From Sphingopyxis sp. (GTDB taxonomy: Bacteria; Pseudomonadota; Alphaproteobacteria; Sphingomonadales; Sphingomonadaceae): a stretch of DNA of 64,000 nt. The stretch covers positions 605,001-669,000 of the forward strand of contig NZ_JADIZJ010000001.1 of assembly GCF_016704835.1 (NCBI RefSeq), in the 5' to 3' direction. Positions 1 to 8,285 of this stretch are shown here, piece by piece (position 1 is the first letter of the stretch; every line of letters begins with the position of its first letter). Position numbers and translations under genes: made by a program. The notes beneath the pieces are model-generated. The model had not been told where the DNA came from and ran no database searches. It was given only the letters and a program-made list of their open reading frames with translations.

Positions 1-2
1 GC

Positions 3-425
3 GGCCATGTTCGCTATATCGACGCGGTTTTGGGCGACTATCGCGTCCGCCCGCGATCGGCGTCGGCGAGCCTGCTGCGGAACATCCGTGGTAACATTCG
101 GGTCTATGACAAGGTCATCGCCGCGATGCCGGGGAGCCACGAAGCCGCAGTTGCCGACGCCGTGCGGCACGGTGAGTTGGAGCGGCTCGACGTCGAAGAA
201 GCCTTCGCGGCTGTCATTGCCGGCAATGTACGGCCCGGACTGATGAAATTGCGCGCCCGGCGCCAGTATCTGAACAACCCATTGTGGTCCGCTGCCTTCG
301 CTCTATGGAGTGTCTTTCCCTGGCTCGCGCCGCCGATGCTGGCCTGGCGCCAGCGGCGCCATCAGGGATCGAGCCGCCGCCGCCCGGTGCGCGCAGCGGC
401 ACAGGGACAGGTACAGCGCGCTTGA
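3..425 (+). CDS. Glycosyltransferase family 2, C-terminal part (truncated by window edge)
   Basis: The frame is open from base 3 and ends in TGA at 423-425, so the start and the catalytic domain lie outside the window. The visible 140 residues begin GHVRYIDAVLGDYRVRPRSA and contain the Y-R-x-R-x-x-S-x-S pattern common in the C-terminal part of family-2 glycosyltransferases of polysaccharide loci. A hydrophobic stretch around NPLWSAAFALWSVFPWLAPP and a basic tail follow. The stop codon overlaps the TTG start of the flippase gene downstream, which implies one transcript and translational coupling. The family call rests on this C-terminal pattern and on context, so the sugar specificity is unknown. 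Confidence 0.6.
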   Translation, partial: GHVRYIDAVLGDYRVRPRSASASLLRNIRGNIRVYDKVIAAMPGSHEAAVADAVRHGELERLDVEEAFAAVIAGNVRPGLMKLRARRQYLNNPLWSAAFALWSVFPWLAPPMLAWRQRRHQGSSRRRPVRAAAQGQVQRA

Positions 426-1939
426 GCAATTTTGACGGTCAGGATGGAATCGTCGACCGGGCGAAGTTCGGCGATCGCGTCCGCTCGGCGGTGATCTGGC
501 GCTCGGGTAGCCAGATTCTCGCGCAGATCATCACCTGGTCGGCGACGCTGATGGTGATTCGCCTGCTCGACCCGGCCGACTACGGGCTGTTTGCGATGAC
601 GCAGGTCGTCATTGCCTTCCTCGCCTTCCTCAACGGCTGGGGATTCGCGAGCGCGCTGGTCCAGTCCGATACGGTCGATCCGTTCCGGCTCCGACAGGCG
701 TTCGGGCTACTGTTGCTGCTCAATGGGCTGCTCGCCGCCATCCAGTTCTTTGGCGCGCCGATCGCAGCGGCCTATTATGGCCAGCCGATCGTCGCCGACC
801 TGCTCCGCGTCCAGGCCCTGATATTCCTTGCCACCCCCTTTATTGCGTTGCCCGAGGTGATAATGAGCCGCGCGCTCGATTTTCGGCGGCAGGCGCTGGT
901 CAATCTGCTCGCGGCGCTGGCGGGGGCGAGCACCGCGCTGGCGTGTGCGCTCGCCGGCTATGGGGTATGGACGCTCGTTTACGCACCGATCGCCCTGTTC
1001 TGGACGCGCGCAATCGGGCTGACGGTCGTCGCGAGGCTGCTGGTGTGGCCCAGTTTCAACTTCAAAGGCTGCGGCCAGATCATTGGCTTCGGGTCGGCGG
1101 TGTTGTTCAGCCAGCTGTTCTGGCTGATGCAAAGCCAGTCCGACATCTTCATCGCTGGTGGGCGCTTCGAACCGCATGCGCTCGGGCTGTATGCCGAGGC
1201 GCTGTTCCTGGCGCAGATCTTTATGGCAAAGTTCGTACCGCCGCTGAACGAGGTTGCCTTTCCCGCTTATGCGAGAATCAAGCACGACAGGAACGCGGTG
1301 CGGTGGAGCTTTCTGAAGACGGTGCGCTTGTTAATGCTCGTCGCAGCACCCTTTTATTGCGGGCTAGCGGTGACCGCGGCGCCGATGGTCGAGACAGTGT
1401 TCGGGGCAAAATGGCTGGGCATGGTCCCCTATATTCAGATCATCGCGCTCGGGCTGATGCTGATGACGGTACAGATCCTTTTTGCGCCGCTGACCAATGC
1501 GCTCGGCAAACCCTCGCTGTCGATGTTCACGGCGCTCAGCGGCGCGATCCTGTTTCCGGTCGCCTTTCTGATCGGCGCCCAATGGGGGCTGATCGGCATG
1601 GCGTGGGCGTGGCTGATCGCCGCACCGCTATTGCTGCTCGTCACCGCACGATTCTCGGCGCCGCTGATCGGGGTGTCGCTGTGGGAAATTGGGCGCGCGA
1701 TGTTACCAGGGCTCGCGCCGGCGCTCGTGATGGCGGTGGCCGTCGGCCTGACCGGGGAAGCGATCGAACCGCTAAGGCTGGCCGCGCCGATACGGCTCGC
1801 CGTGCTCGCTGCGCTGGGTGTCGCACTTTATGGCGCGCTGCTCTGGCTGCTCGAACGCGAGGCGATCGCCGAAGTCTTGCGGCTGATTCTCCGCCGCCAG
1901 CCACCCGTCGCCGATGCCGCCGATCAGGACGCGATATAG
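422..1939 (+). CDS. Lipopolysaccharide/exopolysaccharide flippase (Wzx-like, MOP superfamily)
   Basis: This is a 505-residue polytopic membrane protein of the polysaccharide-transporter (Wzx/RfbX) type, expected to move undecaprenyl-linked repeat units across the inner membrane. About 12 to 14 hydrophobic segments are visible. They start after a short cytosolic leader with SAVIWRSGSQILAQIITWSATL, and the N-terminal signature LDPADYGLFAMTQVV is typical of the family. An open frame extends upstream to 284, but it runs through the previous gene. I chose the TTG at 422 because it overlaps the upstream TGA (TTGA) and has a GGGACAGG ribosome site about ten bases before it. The last 16 bases overlap the convergent CBS gene. 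Confidence 0.85.
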   Translation: MSNFDGQDGIVDRAKFGDRVRSAVIWRSGSQILAQIITWSATLMVIRLLDPADYGLFAMTQVVIAFLAFLNGWGFASALVQSDTVDPFRLRQAFGLLLLLNGLLAAIQFFGAPIAAAYYGQPIVADLLRVQALIFLATPFIALPEVIMSRALDFRRQALVNLLAALAGASTALACALAGYGVWTLVYAPIALFWTRAIGLTVVARLLVWPSFNFKGCGQIIGFGSAVLFSQLFWLMQSQSDIFIAGGRFEPHALGLYAEALFLAQIFMAKFVPPLNEVAFPAYARIKHDRNAVRWSFLKTVRLLMLVAAPFYCGLAVTAAPMVETVFGAKWLGMVPYIQIIALGLMLMTVQILFAPLTNALGKPSLSMFTALSGAILFPVAFLIGAQWGLIGMAWAWLIAAPLLLLVTARFSAPLIGVSLWEIGRAMLPGLAPALVMAVAVGLTGEAIEPLRLAAPIRLAVLAALGVALYGALLWLLEREAIAEVLRLILRRQPPVADAADQDAI

Positions 1940-2349
1940 TCGCGCATCGCCGCGGCCTCGGCCTCGATGCGGTCGATGCGATATTTGACGAGGTCACCGA
2001 TCGACACAAAGCCGACGAGTCGCCCGCCGTCGACGACGGGCAAGTGGCGGATCCGGCGCTGGGTCATTTGCGACAGTGCCCCCATCACCGCCGTCCCCGG
2101 ATCGCAGGTGACGGGCGATTTCGTCATCACTTCGTCGAGCTTGCGATCGAGCGCCTCGGGGCCATAGGACGACATCAACCGGACCAGATCGCGTTCGGAA
2201 AAAATGCCGACGATCGCCTCCCCCTCCATCACCGGCACCGCGCCGATGCGGTGCTGGGCGAGCAGGTCGAGCACCGCGCGCACCGTGTCTTCCTTGCGCG
2301 CCGAAATTACGGGGCTCGTGTGCCCGTGGAGGATCGCTCCGATCGTCAT
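1924..2349 (-). CDS. CBS-domain pair protein
   Basis: The 141-residue protein consists of two tandem CBS domains forming one Bateman module (about residues 8-60 and 75-130). Typical CBS strands are visible in GAVPVMEGEAIVGIFSERDL and HLPVVDGGRLVGFVSIGDL. Such stand-alone CBS proteins bind adenosine nucleotides or NAD and act as energy or redox sensors, but no partner enzyme is apparent here. The 3' end overlaps the end of the flippase gene on the opposite strand by 16 bases. The ATG at 2349 gives a normal-length protein starting directly before the first CBS motif. Confidence 0.88.
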   Translation of the reverse strand: MTIGAILHGHTSPVISARKEDTVRAVLDLLAQHRIGAVPVMEGEAIVGIFSERDLVRLMSSYGPEALDRKLDEVMTKSPVTCDPGTAVMGALSQMTQRRIRHLPVVDGGRLVGFVSIGDLVKYRIDRIEAEAAAMRDYIAS

Positions 2350-2474
2350 GCCTTGCCGCTCCCCATGTCGATTCTTTGGATACCAAGTCTATCATGATTC
2401 GCGGCAAAGCTGAAACATCTGACCGTATTCCATTCGCGCTTGGCCTTGGTCCCGGCTTGGTTCATGGAGGCGCC

Positions 2475-2783
2475 ATGGTCAAACCCTCCCCGCTCGACAA
2501 GGACGCGACGTCGGAAATCGCCTGGGCACGCTATCGCCGCCTGATGCGCGGCATGGCGCTGGTGTCGCTGCTCGCCGTAGTCGGCGCGCTCGGCTGGCTG
2601 CGTTTCAGCATGGGCGAGGCGCTGACCATCCATATGATTATCGCGACCGCCGCCGGAGTCGGCCTGTCGGTCCTGCTTGGCACCGCGCTGATGGGGCTCG
2701 TCTTTCTGTCGAGCGGCAGCGGGCATGACGAGGCCATCGAAGATCCTTTCGAAAACGATCCGGATATGAATCATGACCGATAA
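2475..2783 (+). CDS. Small two-helix membrane protein of unknown function
   Basis: The 102-residue protein begins MVKPSPLDKDATSEIAWARY. It has two predicted membrane segments, around GMALVSLLAVVGALGWL and around MIIATAAGVGLSVLLGTALMGLVFL, followed by an acidic tail. I chose the ATG at 2475 over an in-frame ATG 99 bases upstream because GGAGG lies directly before it. The stop is 11 bases inside the thioesterase gene, so the two are probably co-translated. I do not recognise a named family, although proteins of this size and shape recur beside hotdog thioesterases in sphingomonads. Confidence 0.75.
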   Translation: MVKPSPLDKDATSEIAWARYRRLMRGMALVSLLAVVGALGWLRFSMGEALTIHMIIATAAGVGLSVLLGTALMGLVFLSSGSGHDEAIEDPFENDPDMNHDR

Positions 2784-3165
2784 TATTCCGTCCGATTCGC
2801 TGCGCGACCCGATTCTGCGCATCGTCCCCGCCCCCGCCGACATCAACAGCAATGGCCATATCTTTGGCGGCTGGGTCTTGAGCCAGATGGATATCGCCGG
2901 CGGCATCGTCGCCGCGCGCGTCGCGCAGGGGCCAACCGCGACGGTGGCGATCGAGGCGATGGAGTTCATCGCGCCGATCCTGCTGCGCGACATCATCTCG
3001 GTCTATGCTCATCTCGAACGGCGCGGGCGCACCTCGATGGGCATCCGCATCGAAGTCATCGCGACGCGCGGGCGCGAGCAGGAAGAGGTCAAGGTCACCG
3101 GCGGACTGTTCACCTTTGTTGCGCTCGACGAAAATCACCGACCGCGGGCATTGCCGCCGGGCTGA
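2773..3165 (+). CDS. YciA-type acyl-CoA thioesterase (hotdog fold)
   Basis: This 130-residue single-hotdog protein is predicted to hydrolyse acyl-CoA esters in the cytosol. The family motif NGHIFGGWVLSQMDIAGG, including the catalytic Asp of the central helix, is at about residues 27-44, and VAIEAMEFIAPI matches the following strand. The length agrees with the YciA family (about 130-150 residues). The gene starts inside the previous small membrane gene and ends 22 bases from the convergent DUF4139 gene. Substrate range cannot be read from the sequence. Confidence 0.88.
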   Translation: MTDNIPSDSLRDPILRIVPAPADINSNGHIFGGWVLSQMDIAGGIVAARVAQGPTATVAIEAMEFIAPILLRDIISVYAHLERRGRTSMGIRIEVIATRGREQEEVKVTGGLFTFVALDENHRPRALPPG

Positions 3166-3187
3166 TCTTTACCGCCGGCGCCGCGAA

Positions 3188-4771
3188 TCAGTCGTCCTTC
3201 AGTTTCTGACGAAAGCTCTGCGCCAGGCTGTCGTTGGCGGGCACGCGCACTCGCCAGACCCAGCTGCTGCCGCGCCGTTCCCAATCTTCGGGCGCCGGGT
3301 CGATGGCAAAGGGAATCAGCATCTCGACCTCGGCGTCGAACGGCCGCGCGTTGGTCAGCGTGACCTGCCAAGTTTGATAGGCATCCTTGGCGCCGCGCTC
3401 TTGGACCACGGCGCGAAATTGCACCGCCGGGCTTTGGCCAATGTCGTAATCGACCCGCTCATCCTTCGCCTTGTCACCGATCGCTGCCTCGCCGACGAGC
3501 AAGCGCTGGCCGCCGATCGTTTCGAACACCGCCGCCGTCCCGGCGGGCAGCGCGAGCCCCAGCCCGTCGGCTTCGCGGTTCTGGACGCGCAGCCGCATCA
3601 TCAGCGGTTGCGGTTGGTTGTTCTGGTAAAGCGTGGCCGCATAAAGCTGTTCGACCGCGACCTTGTCCTTCGCGAGCAAGGCGACCTGTTTCTGCCCCTT
3701 CGCCGACACATCGACGCGAAACGGGACGCGGTAGAATTTGAGGTCGCCCAGATCCTCGGCGGGCGGCGGCGGTGGCGGCGCGATCGCCGGCGCGGGGGCA
3801 GGCAAATACATCAGCCCTTCGCGTCGATCGATACGACTGCCGGTCACCACCACATCCTCTGCGGCGTCCATGCGAAATTCCTCTTCGAACTCGATGATCG
3901 GCGGCAATTCCCACAACGGATGGGAGCTGGTGATATCCATTGGCCAGCAGCGCAATATCAGCGGCCCCGGGGTGCTGCGCGGCAGCGGCGGGCTGTGAAC
4001 CTTGTTCAGCCGCCCCGCGATGACATTGAGCTGGGCGCCGGGAAAGCTGGTGACGCCGCCATTGGCGACGGTGATCCAGCCGGTCAGTCCCAGCGTCTTG
4101 CCGTCCGATCCGCGGTCGGCGACATAATTGGCGGCCCAGTCGAAGCCTTCGGCGAGATATAGCAGCTGCAACGTCAGCGTCCGCGCCGCCTTGCTATCAA
4201 CCAAGATCGACAGCGTCGGCTTTGCAGACAGATCCTTGGGCACGCGCGGGTAGAGCATCCGTTCGGGAAGGCCCGAGCACGCCAGCGCCTCGAAGCCTCC
4301 TGCGGCATTTTGCAGGATCACGCCGCCGTTCGGGCCAGCCTGGATCACCGCCTGCTGCTCGACAACCTTGCCAGTCGCGCGGTTGGTGCGGCGCAGCGTC
4401 ACGCTGCGTTTCAGATATGCATCCACGAGTCCCGCGGGTGTCAGCAGCCGTGCGTCGCGGTTCTTTTCTGTCACCCCGTCGGGCAGGCCGCTGACCACTG
4501 CGGTTTCGGGCAGCAATCCTTCGGCGACGCCTTCGAACCGCAACACCGATGTGCCGGCGGGCAGCGCGACGGTGCGCGTTTCGGTAATGAAGGCGAAACC
4601 CTGAGGCCAATTCGGATTGATCGCTCCGCCACCGCGATTCGGGGCACGATAGACAGTGACCGCGGCTTCGTCGATGTTTGCCGACACGACGATCGCTGGT
4701 TCGGCCTGCGCACGCGCCGACACCGGCGCCAGCAGCGCCGCGATCCATGCTAGCAGGAACGCACCCCGCAT
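3188..4771 (-). CDS. DUF4139 domain secreted protein, second of a tandem pair
   Basis: The 527-residue protein has a cleavable signal peptide (MRGAFLLAWIAALLAPVSARA), so it is exported. The N-terminal half resembles the DUF4140-like domain and the C-terminal half the DUF4139 beta-rich domain, ending in SLAQSFRQKLKDD. A Pro-rich linker (PAPAPAIAPPPPPPAED) interrupts the C-terminal half. I chose the ATG at 4771 rather than an upstream one at 4825 because it starts the signal peptide and lies 10 bases after the stop of the paralogous upstream gene. No catalytic motif is visible; DUF4139 proteins are of unknown function. Confidence 0.82.
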   Translation of the reverse strand: MRGAFLLAWIAALLAPVSARAQAEPAIVVSANIDEAAVTVYRAPNRGGGAINPNWPQGFAFITETRTVALPAGTSVLRFEGVAEGLLPETAVVSGLPDGVTEKNRDARLLTPAGLVDAYLKRSVTLRRTNRATGKVVEQQAVIQAGPNGGVILQNAAGGFEALACSGLPERMLYPRVPKDLSAKPTLSILVDSKAARTLTLQLLYLAEGFDWAANYVADRGSDGKTLGLTGWITVANGGVTSFPGAQLNVIAGRLNKVHSPPLPRSTPGPLILRCWPMDITSSHPLWELPPIIEFEEEFRMDAAEDVVVTGSRIDRREGLMYLPAPAPAIAPPPPPPAEDLGDLKFYRVPFRVDVSAKGQKQVALLAKDKVAVEQLYAATLYQNNQPQPLMMRLRVQNREADGLGLALPAGTAAVFETIGGQRLLVGEAAIGDKAKDERVDYDIGQSPAVQFRAVVQERGAKDAYQTWQVTLTNARPFDAEVEMLIPFAIDPAPEDWERRGSSWVWRVRVPANDSLAQSFRQKLKDD

Positions 4772-4781
4772 CGTGTGCGCC

Positions 4782-6173
4782 TTAGTAGCGCGTATCGAAG
4801 GCGATAGTAACGTCGGTCTTGCCATTGGCGGGCACCGGAACCCGCCATTCGACGCGGTCGGCGGAAATGCGCTCGCCCTTCAGGCTCTCCTCGCTGATCC
4901 GCACGTCGCCATACAGCCCGTCCTGCGCCAGCAACACCGTCACCGGCCCCGGCCGCGCGTTGGTGACGGTATATTTCATTTTGGTCATCCAGCGCGAATC
5001 GCCCTTGCGAGTGCGCGACACCACGGTCGGCTGGACCTTGACGTCAAAAGCGTCGCCGGTGCGCAGCGACATCGCCGATCCCATCGGGGTGTGGCCGATG
5101 CTGTTTTCGCCGATGAACTGCGGGTCGCCGCGCGCATCGCGCATATAGACGCGGATCGTCCCGGCGGGCAGCTGGTCGCCCAGCCCGCCCTGCCGCGAGG
5201 TTGAAAATCGCAGCACGCTGGCGGTGCTCACTGCTTCGGTGCTGCTCCCCAGCCAGCGATTGACATATTCATAGGTCGATTGTGCGGGCGCGCGCTTCAC
5301 GTCGAGGAAGCTCACCTGCTTTTGCTGCGCGTTGGCGATCGTCGTGCGCTCGGCCAGCGGATAGAGATAATAGTCACCGAGCCGTTCGCGATCGTTGCTT
5401 TCGGTCCCCGCGCTGTCCATCGCGCCGGTCATCTGGCGAAAGCCGCCGCCCCCGCCCGGATTGCCCGCAACGAGCAACGTGCGCGCATTGGCAAAGGTCG
5501 TCCCGGTGCTGTTGGTCAGCGTCACCCACCCCTGAATGTCCATCGACCCCTTTGCCGCATCGAACAGCGCGACATAATCGGCAGTCCAGCCCAGATTGGG
5601 GGTGAGGTACGACAGGCGCGTCGGGACCATCCCGGCGCTGGCGGCATCGACCGTCACCGACAACGTCGGTCGCGCGCGCAAATTGGGCGGCAAGCGATCG
5701 AACACCGCGCGCACCGGCAGGCCGTCGTCGCGCAGCACCTCGATCCGTTCACCGATCTGCAGCACGATACCGCCGTTCGCGGCGAGCACTTTGGCGCGCT
5801 CGGTGCGTTCGGCGCCGGTCGCGGGATTGGTGCGCACCAGCGTGATCGACTGGCCGACCGCCTTGTCCATCAACTTGTCGGGGGTGAGCAGGTCGAAATC
5901 GAAATTCTGCTCGACGATGGCGATGCCGGGACCCGACAGCGTCACCGTTTCGGGACGGATGCGCGCCGACACGTCGGGAAATTCGATGCGATTGCGCCCG
6001 GCGACGACGCTGAGCTGGCGCTCGTCCTGCACCAGCGACTGGCCATTGTTATAAATGGTGACGGCGACATCGCCTTGCGCGTTGCCTGGCATCCCATCCT
6101 GCGCCGCCGCCGGGAGGCCCGCCAATGCGCCAGCGACGACCACTGCACCGCAAGTCCTTGCCAAAGCGCGCAT
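4782..6173 (-). CDS. DUF4139 domain secreted protein, first of a tandem pair
   Basis: The 463-residue protein has a signal peptide ending near AGLPAAAQ and then the same domain order as its downstream neighbour, including the shared features TVTLSG.., LLTPDKLMDKAVG and a late W-x-T-x-M-K-Y-x-V-T-N-A-R-P segment. It therefore looks like the product of an old tandem duplication. The ribosome site GGGGAGG lies within the 3' arm of a hairpin (6179-6210) that also looks like the terminator of the upstream DUF4167 gene. The stop is 10 bases before the next start, so the two paralogues form an operon. The function is unknown. Confidence 0.85.
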   Translation of the reverse strand: MRALARTCGAVVVAGALAGLPAAAQDGMPGNAQGDVAVTIYNNGQSLVQDERQLSVVAGRNRIEFPDVSARIRPETVTLSGPGIAIVEQNFDFDLLTPDKLMDKAVGQSITLVRTNPATGAERTERAKVLAANGGIVLQIGERIEVLRDDGLPVRAVFDRLPPNLRARPTLSVTVDAASAGMVPTRLSYLTPNLGWTADYVALFDAAKGSMDIQGWVTLTNSTGTTFANARTLLVAGNPGGGGGFRQMTGAMDSAGTESNDRERLGDYYLYPLAERTTIANAQQKQVSFLDVKRAPAQSTYEYVNRWLGSSTEAVSTASVLRFSTSRQGGLGDQLPAGTIRVYMRDARGDPQFIGENSIGHTPMGSAMSLRTGDAFDVKVQPTVVSRTRKGDSRWMTKMKYTVTNARPGPVTVLLAQDGLYGDVRISEESLKGERISADRVEWRVPVPANGKTDVTIAFDTRY

Positions 6174-6178
6174 TAAAA

Positions 6179-6210
6179 AGCCTCCCCGCAGATGTGACTA
6201 CGAGGAGGCT
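6179..6210 (-). terminator. Hairpin between DUF4167 and DUF4139 genes, terminator-like and covering a ribosome site
   Basis: Reading the minus strand, AGCCTCC and GGAGGCT form a perfect 7-bp stem around an 18-base loop, followed at once by TTTTT. That is the form of a rho-independent terminator for the DUF4167 gene, which ends at 6251. The 3' arm (GGGGAGG) is also the only Shine-Dalgarno sequence for the DUF4139 ATG at 6173. The same structure could therefore hide that site in any read-through transcript. Confidence 0.55.
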
Positions 6211-6250
6211 ATGTCATGCGCCGGTCAATGACCAGCGCGAAGATGTACTG

Positions 6251-7177
6251 TTACTCGGCGGCTTCGACCCCGGGGCTGCGCGTCGCCAGGGTGCGGCGAG
6301 TACGGCGCGGCTTGGCGGCGGGGGCAGCCTCGCCGCCATCGGCCTCCGCGTCGGTTTCGACGCTGCGTTCGGGGCGACCGATGGCCGGGGGTAGCACCGC
6401 GGTGTCGATGCCGGCGTTGCCGCCATCGTCGTTGCTGTCGGCCTCTGCCGCGCGCGGGCGGCGCGGGCTGCGGCGGTTGGCGCGCGGTGCGGGCACTTCT
6501 TCTGCGACGGTTTCGACGCTGTCAGTTTCGGTGTCGACGCCATCGCCATTGCGAACATCGCTGCGTCCCTCGTCGCGATCACGGCGCGGGCGGTCCTGCG
6601 ACTGGCGATTGCCACGATTATCGTCGCCTTGGTCGCTGCGCGTGTCGCGGTTGCCGCGCGCTTCGCGCTGGCTGCGCTCGGGACGGTCGTTGCGATCACT
6701 GCGCTCGTTGCGGTCGCCACGATCACTACGTTCGCCACGATCACTCCGCTCGCCGCGGTTGTCGTCGCCATTGTCGTCGCGGTCGGCGTCCATATCCAAA
6801 TCGCTATCGTCATGGCCGTCGAAATCTTCGACGCCGCGAATTTCGCGCTGGCGATCCTGCCCGCGATCCTGGCCGTTCTGTGCGTTCTTTTCTTCCTGGC
6901 GGATGCGGAAATCGCTCACGACGCGGAAATAATGATCGGCGAACTGGAGGTAATATTCGGTCTGCACCCGGTCACCGGCCAACTGCGCATCGCGCGCCAG
7001 GTTGCGGTATTTCTCGATCATCTGGGCGCCGTTGCCGCGCGCCCGGCTGTCGATGCGGTTCGCCTGATCGACGCCACCGCGGCCGCCCGATTGCGGACGA
7101 TTGTTATTGCTGTTGTTGTTATTGTTGCGGCCGCGACGGCGACCGCTTTGCCGGTTGTTCATGTTCAACTGAGACAT
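6251..7177 (-). CDS. DUF4167 domain protein with long charged repeat tail
   Basis: The 308-residue protein starts MSQLNMNNRQSGRRRGRNNN. The conserved DUF4167 part covers about residues 1-90 and contains NRIDSRARGNGAQMIEKYRN and DRVQTEYYLQFADHYFRV. A low-complexity region follows, made mainly of Arg, Asp, Asn, Glu and Gly. It includes six-residue RSDRGE units, then an acidic and an Arg-rich end. DUF4167 proteins typically sit beside prfA and prmC in alphaproteobacteria, as here, and the basic N-terminus suggests nucleic-acid or ribosome contact; that is inference. An alternative start is the ATG at 7162 (MNNRQSG). Confidence 0.85.
   Translation of the reverse strand: MSQLNMNNRQSGRRRGRNNNNNSNNNRPQSGGRGGVDQANRIDSRARGNGAQMIEKYRNLARDAQLAGDRVQTEYYLQFADHYFRVVSDFRIRQEEKNAQNGQDRGQDRQREIRGVEDFDGHDDSDLDMDADRDDNGDDNRGERSDRGERSDRGDRNERSDRNDRPERSQREARGNRDTRSDQGDDNRGNRQSQDRPRRDRDEGRSDVRNGDGVDTETDSVETVAEEVPAPRANRRSPRRPRAAEADSNDDGGNAGIDTAVLPPAIGRPERSVETDAEADGGEAAPAAKPRRTRRTLATRSPGVEAAE
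6688..6758 (-). repeat. Short tandem repeat encoding RSDRGE-type hexapeptides
   Basis: Inside the DUF4167 gene, an 18-base unit recurs with small changes and encodes RGERSD RGERSD RGDRNERSDRND. Such in-frame repeats can expand or contract by slippage without breaking the frame. Confidence 0.6.
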
Positions 7178-7415
7178 CCTGTCGAAAAGCTAATAAGCTA
7201 TGCCAACCCCTTTTGGCCGACCGCGCATCTTGCGCGTCGTGCCCGCGCTCCTTGCGCGGTTCTTGCCCTTTACCGCTCGTATGGACCGAAGCCCGGTACG
7301 AACATCGTAAGTGGGAAGCAGATCCTCCGGACCAGTATCGATGCTGGTGCATCGCCAAAGGTACCCCAGTCGGGTCTGTGACTGGCCCCTAACCCGCTTT
7401 GCGGCGAAAACCAAG

Positions 7416-8285
7416 CTAAATTTGCGGGGCGGGTCGGAGGCGCGTCAGTAAAAGCGCTCGGTCGCGCCCACCGAGATCCTGGCGACAAGTGACGCGGAAA
7501 CCCGCCGTTTCGGCGAGTTGCCGCGCCGAGGTATGTTGGGTCGCGCCGATTTCAAGGATCGCGACGCCGCCGGGGGTGAGCAGGCGCGGCAGATTGGGGA
7601 TGATGCGACGATAGTCGTCGAGCCCATCGGGACCGGCGAACAACGCGCCAGCGGGTTCGTGGTCGGCTACATCGGGCATCAGCGGCTCTTCGTCACCGAT
7701 ATAGGGCGGATTGCACAGGATGATGTCGAACAGACCGTCGATGCCGTCGGCCCAGTCGCCCAACTGGAAAGCAGCGCGACCCGCCATGCCCAGTTCCTCG
7801 GCGTTATCGCGCGCATAGGCCAGCGCCTGTTCGGACACATCGACACCCAGCCCCGTCGCCGCCGGAAACTCGCTGAGCACCGCGAGCAACAAGGTTCCCG
7901 GCCCGGTGCCAAGGTCCAACACGCGCGACGGCCACCCCGCTCCCCGCTCCCGCGCGAAGTCGAGGGATGCCTCAACGAGCGTTTCACTGTCGGGACGCGG
8001 GATCAGCACCCCCGGCCCGACCGAGACCCGCAGCGTCCAGAAATCGCGATAGCCGACGATATAGGCGATCGGTTCGTGCGCCATGCGGCGGGCGATCAAA
8101 TGGGTGTAGAGTTCGGGAATCGCGAAGCGCCCCGGATCGAGCAGCACCGCCTGCCGCTCCACCCCAAGGGCATGCGCCATCAGCAGCTCGGCGTCGAGCC
8201 GCGGCGTGTCGCTGACGCCCGTCAGCAGGTTCGTGGCGGTGCGGAGCGATTCGGCTACCCCCGAAAACGTCACAGGCTCAGTCAC
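7416..8285 (-). CDS. prmC: Release factor glutamine methyltransferase PrmC
   Basis: PrmC methylates the glutamine of the GGQ motif of peptide release factors, using S-adenosylmethionine. The 289-residue protein has an N-terminal helical domain, the AdoMet site VLDLGTGPGTLLLAVL at about residue 120, and the catalytic NPPYI motif (ILCNPPYIGDEEPL) at about residue 190. The length is as expected for the family. The start overlaps the end of prfA by 8 bases, so enzyme and substrate are made from one transcript. The gene is followed by 238 bases without a gene before DUF4167. Confidence 0.95.
   Translation of the reverse strand: MTEPVTFSGVAESLRTATNLLTGVSDTPRLDAELLMAHALGVERQAVLLDPGRFAIPELYTHLIARRMAHEPIAYIVGYRDFWTLRVSVGPGVLIPRPDSETLVEASLDFARERGAGWPSRVLDLGTGPGTLLLAVLSEFPAATGLGVDVSEQALAYARDNAEELGMAGRAAFQLGDWADGIDGLFDIILCNPPYIGDEEPLMPDVADHEPAGALFAGPDGLDDYRRIIPNLPRLLTPGGVAILEIGATQHTSARQLAETAGFRVTCRQDLGGRDRALLLTRLRPAPQI

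Noticed and set aside
3005..4162. 385-codon plus-strand frame opposite the DUF4139 gene
   Set aside because: It starts inside the thioesterase gene in another frame and runs antisense to a clear signal-peptide protein. No ribosome site or motif supports it.
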